From Nymphaea colorata (Eukaryota; Streptophyta; Magnoliopsida; Nymphaeales; Nymphaeaceae): 64,000 nucleotides of DNA. Positions 61,212-64,000 of the stretch are shown piece after piece. Positions within the stretch are counted from its first letter, which is position 1, and each line of letters begins with the position of its first letter. The position numbers were made by a program, and so were the translations under genes. The notes beneath the pieces are model-generated. The model saw nothing but the letters and a program-made list of their open reading frames with translations. It was not told the origin of the DNA and did not search any database. Location: positions 10,946,704-11,010,703 of the forward strand of contig NC_045139.1 of NCBI RefSeq assembly GCF_008831285.2. The letters run 5' to 3'.

Positions 61212-64000
61212 ATGGAGAGCTCATCGTGCGTCTCGGAGATGACGCCGGAAGAGGAGATGGCGGTGATCAGGGAGATCATCGACTCTTCGGAGTCACGGGT
61301 CAAAGAGGGCGACTCTTTCTACCTCATTACCCTAAGGCAAGACAAACTCTCTCATTTTCTCTCATCCCTTACTTCCTCTCCTCTGTCTATCTCTCTGTAT
61401 TCCGTTTTTCTTGTATACATGTGCGCCTGTTTATTTCACATGGTTCTTGAAGAGGAACCAGGGACGAAGGAAATTCGTTAGTTTTTAAAGTCGAAATTCG
61501 TTACATATGTGCACAAGGACTTTGTTTTTGGGGCGTGGTGTCGGCATTGAGGTATGCACGATCGATCATTCAGAAAAGTATGTATCCGCGTGGCAGTCTG
61601 ATGTCACGCATAATAATTTCATTAGTTCGAAGGATTGCTGGTTGCTAGAAAATTGCGCTCTGCTTGAGCATTTTTCGATGTCAGGAATGGGCCTTCCATT
61701 TAACGTTCATTAGGTAACTCTTATCATAGATTTTGTCTGTTATTGTGGTTGTCCTTGTTGCGGGTTTGCAATGGCCGGTCGGATACCTATGTGCGAGTGC
61801 TGAATTATGTGCCGGAGAAAGGTAAACGGTGAAAAGCTTCTCGGAGCAAGAGTTTTAGTTCAGGTACAAGGAAAGGAAGAAAAGGTGAATGACTCCGCAA
61901 GGGTTACTAAACGTAACGTTTTCACCTATAGTTAGTTATTCGACCCTTCACCTTTTAGACGTAGTCGAGAAAAGCATGACGGTCTTCACTAGGATTCATC
62001 TGACGTTGGATTCTGCGTCTAACTGTTAATCTTTTTCCTTGTTCTAGTGAAACGCCAGAGGCTTCCACTTTCTGGACTTCCTTATTGAGAGCTTTCCCTT
62101 TCAGCCTCTGTCTTCCACGAGTCAGCCAAGTACCAGATGCAATTTCGTTATGCTGAAAAACATATCCATTTAAAGAACATAAATGCAAACATGTGATTGT
62201 ACGAGTGTGTGTATTCCTCACTTATACTCTCCAAGCCCTGAAACCGTATGGATGCTTTGATTCCACATATTACACGCAATCTAGGAGTTATGTCTATTTT
62301 ACCATTGGGGGTTTTTATAGTTACCAATGTTCAGCTTCTTGTTTGCCTTAGGCCATCAAGTGTCCCTGTCCTTTTTCTTGGGGTGGGGCGGGGGTGTTGT
62401 GATGGTTGTATGAGATATGGGCCTATACTTAAAACTTAAAAGATTTAGAATAATTGTGAAGTCCCAGCATGATTTGGCAATGCACTTTGACCTGCGTGGT
62501 TTTGCAAGATTAAGTGTATCATTTTTTGATATTCAGCTTCACAGTTAAGACAAGTTTTGAGGAGCATATGAACATTAATTGTAATGTTTTTTTCTTTGGT
62601 CGAACTTGAATGCAAACTGGGTCTCCATGTGAAAGAGAGATTATGATGCACAAAAAAACTTATAAACAAAAAGGAAAATGAGTTCAGCTATTTGAATTTT
62701 AAACCCAAAATAAAAGAAAAGAAAAAAACCATGGTAAGTGCATCTATTTCGTCATTGAGTAATGCAGCTGTGACTTCTCAAGTATATGAGATTTTGTGGT
62801 CAGTGTGACGAACATAAAATATACGCTTCACATATTTATTAGCCCCTTTTGCTACCAGGAAACTCTTTTTTGCTGTACTACTTTTTGAGTTTCTTCATGA
62901 CTTCTTCAGGGTTCACCTGTGCAGAACATTCCCATCAAATTTATACCATAATTATGCACCTGAAACATCTCTCTAGTCTCAGAGGAGTGGAATAATATGG
63001 GAAGGCAAGCAAATGTGGTACATCCAGATGTCTGTGCTTACTGAAGAATATAAAAGAGAAAAAAGACAAAAGATTACTTAAAGAAAACAAGGAAATAAAT
63101 AGACTTTTAACTACATTGCCACATTTAGGTGGAAGATTGGATGTGAATCGTCATCAAGAAAGTTGTGGCTTGAGTCTAGCTATTCAAATGGTTAAAGTTG
63201 TTAAATCTTCAACATTATGTTGTGGCACTTTATTAATGCATTGTATTCACAATACTGGAGTGTTCACACTTGGACATTTTTATTATATTCTCAGTTGAAT
63301 CTTTCTGTGGCTTCTCATCGACTCATGGTTCATGACATTTATTAGCATATTTAGAATCATGTTCTCTATAGACTTCTAACATGCGTGCTTGTTTCGAGTT
63401 CAATATCTGGTATATAAGTGTAGAGTTGGAGATAGATGTGCTTTTGGTATGCTACATTCAGTCCCCCCTCAATTTAGTTGGTGTGTGTGATATCACAGGT
63501 GGTGGCAAGAATGGCTTGACTATGTTCATCGTGGGATATCGGGTGTTGCTAACAATGCTTCCTCTTCATGTGCTAATGATTGTGAATTGGAAGATTCTAC
63601 TATTTCAAAGAGGCCTTCACGCATTGACAATTCAGAATTGATATATGATATGGCATGTGAAGAGGAGCCTGAGACAAGTGCAGAATTGCATGACAGCCTA
63701 ACAGAAGGGCATGACTTTATATTACTTCCTGAAGAAGTTTGGAAGCAATTATACATTTGGTACGTAGTGGCACTGCATATGAAAAATTAATGAAACCTAT
63801 CTGAAAAATTAATGGAATCTATTCATCTAAGTGATTATGGTTCAAGTTACACACTTCATTGTGTGTCTGGAGCACTTATGCTGTTGGTAGCTTGTTATGT
63901 CTTACTTTCATTGCTTAAATGCAAAATAAGGCTTGCAGTTGCAGATTTGGATTTATCGGTCTTGTGGCTGGTAGTGAATTCTTGTTATTTGCATGCTGTG
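61212..64000 (+). CDS. Ubiquitin-specific protease with DUSP domain, 5' part (runs off the window)
   Basis: Exon 1 is 61212-61336 and exon 2 is 63499-63759; further exons lie beyond the right edge. Exon 1 encodes MESSSCVSEMTPEEEMAVIR and EGDSFYLITLR. Exon 2 continues WWQEWLDYVHRG, then SKRPSRIDNSELI, ELHDSLTEGHDFILLPEEVW and KQLYIW. This is the N-terminal DUSP domain of plant UBPs of the UBP5/8/9/10/11 type, where TLRWWQ-W is a hallmark. Such proteins remove ubiquitin from substrates through a Cys-His catalytic domain that is not yet in view. Phase is consistent: exon 1 leaves AG, exon 2 supplies G, then TGG TGG. The exon 1 donor reads AG|GCAAGA, so intron 1 (2.16 kb) would be a GC-AG intron; no GT donor nearby keeps the family reading. 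Exon 2 ends at TG|GTACGT. Which UBP paralogue this is cannot be decided from the N-terminus. Confidence 0.88.
61337..63498 (+). other. Intron 1 of the UBP gene (GC-AG)
   Basis: Donor GCAAGAC, acceptor 'gatatcacag|G'. About 2.16 kb of T-rich intronic DNA with no other recognisable feature. Confidence 0.8.

Noticed and set aside
1..64000. CRISPR arrays, bacterial operons, tRNA or rRNA genes, organellar inserts
   Set aside because: None seen. The tandem repeats are two-copy duplications or microsatellites, and no cloverleaf or rRNA signature was recognised by eye, although a dedicated tRNA scan was not possible.

Overview
The window is nuclear DNA of a flowering plant. It holds spliced genes with GT-AG introns, (CT)n-rich 5' leaders, long (TA)n microsatellites and AT-rich intergenic DNA full of decayed transposons, and it encodes clear plant-type proteins. 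The species cannot be fixed from the sequence. The gene models are generic angiosperm, and an early-diverging lineage or a magnoliid would fit as well as a core eudicot. Codon phase and splice sites were followed by eye, and no search was run. Six protein-coding genes are supported. (1) 3018-3827 (+): single-exon C3HC4 RING-finger protein, probably an E3 ubiquitin ligase. (2) 13170-19758 (-): seven-exon, 557-aa secreted purple acid phosphatase of the PAP15 (phytase-like) type, with all five metal-binding motifs. (3) 26937-28895 (-): eight-exon, 311-aa XRI1-like protein, linked in Arabidopsis to meiosis and DNA repair. (4) 38140-42046 (+): six-exon, 215-aa ERD2/KDEL receptor. (5) 44311-48778 (-): three-exon, 100-aa SUMO. 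(6) 61212 to beyond the right edge (+): 5' end of a DUSP-domain ubiquitin-specific protease whose first intron appears to be GC-AG. The spliced models of genes 2 to 5 close in frame from ATG to stop. Layout: 1-1.6 kb intergenic; 1.6-4.2 kb RING gene with its leader; 4.2-8.6 kb gene-free with microsatellites; 8.6-12.5 kb a decayed Ty3/gypsy LTR retrotransposon carrying a nested terminal-inverted-repeat (TIR) element; 13.1-19.9 kb PAP15-like gene; 19.9-26.9 kb gene-free repeats; 26.9-29 kb XRI1; 29-37.8 kb gene-free with a TRIM relic and a 430-bp TIR element; 37.9-42.1 kb ERD2 with an intact-looking TRIM in intron 1; 42.1-44.3 kb gene-free; 44.3-48.9 kb SUMO; 48.9-61.1 kb gene-free, with two non-autonomous PIF/Harbinger elements flanked by TTA duplications, a Ty1/copia pol relic and (TA)n-flanked fold-back elements; 61.1-64 kb UBP gene. 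The genes do not form an operon or pathway cluster. Three of the six (RING protein, SUMO, UBP) belong to ubiquitin/SUMO modification, which is most simply chance. I see no clearly new molecular system. The most interesting structures are a 103-bp-period tandem duplication of the 3' end of PAP15 exon 1 together with its splice donor, the GC donor of the UBP gene, and several well-delimited small transposons.
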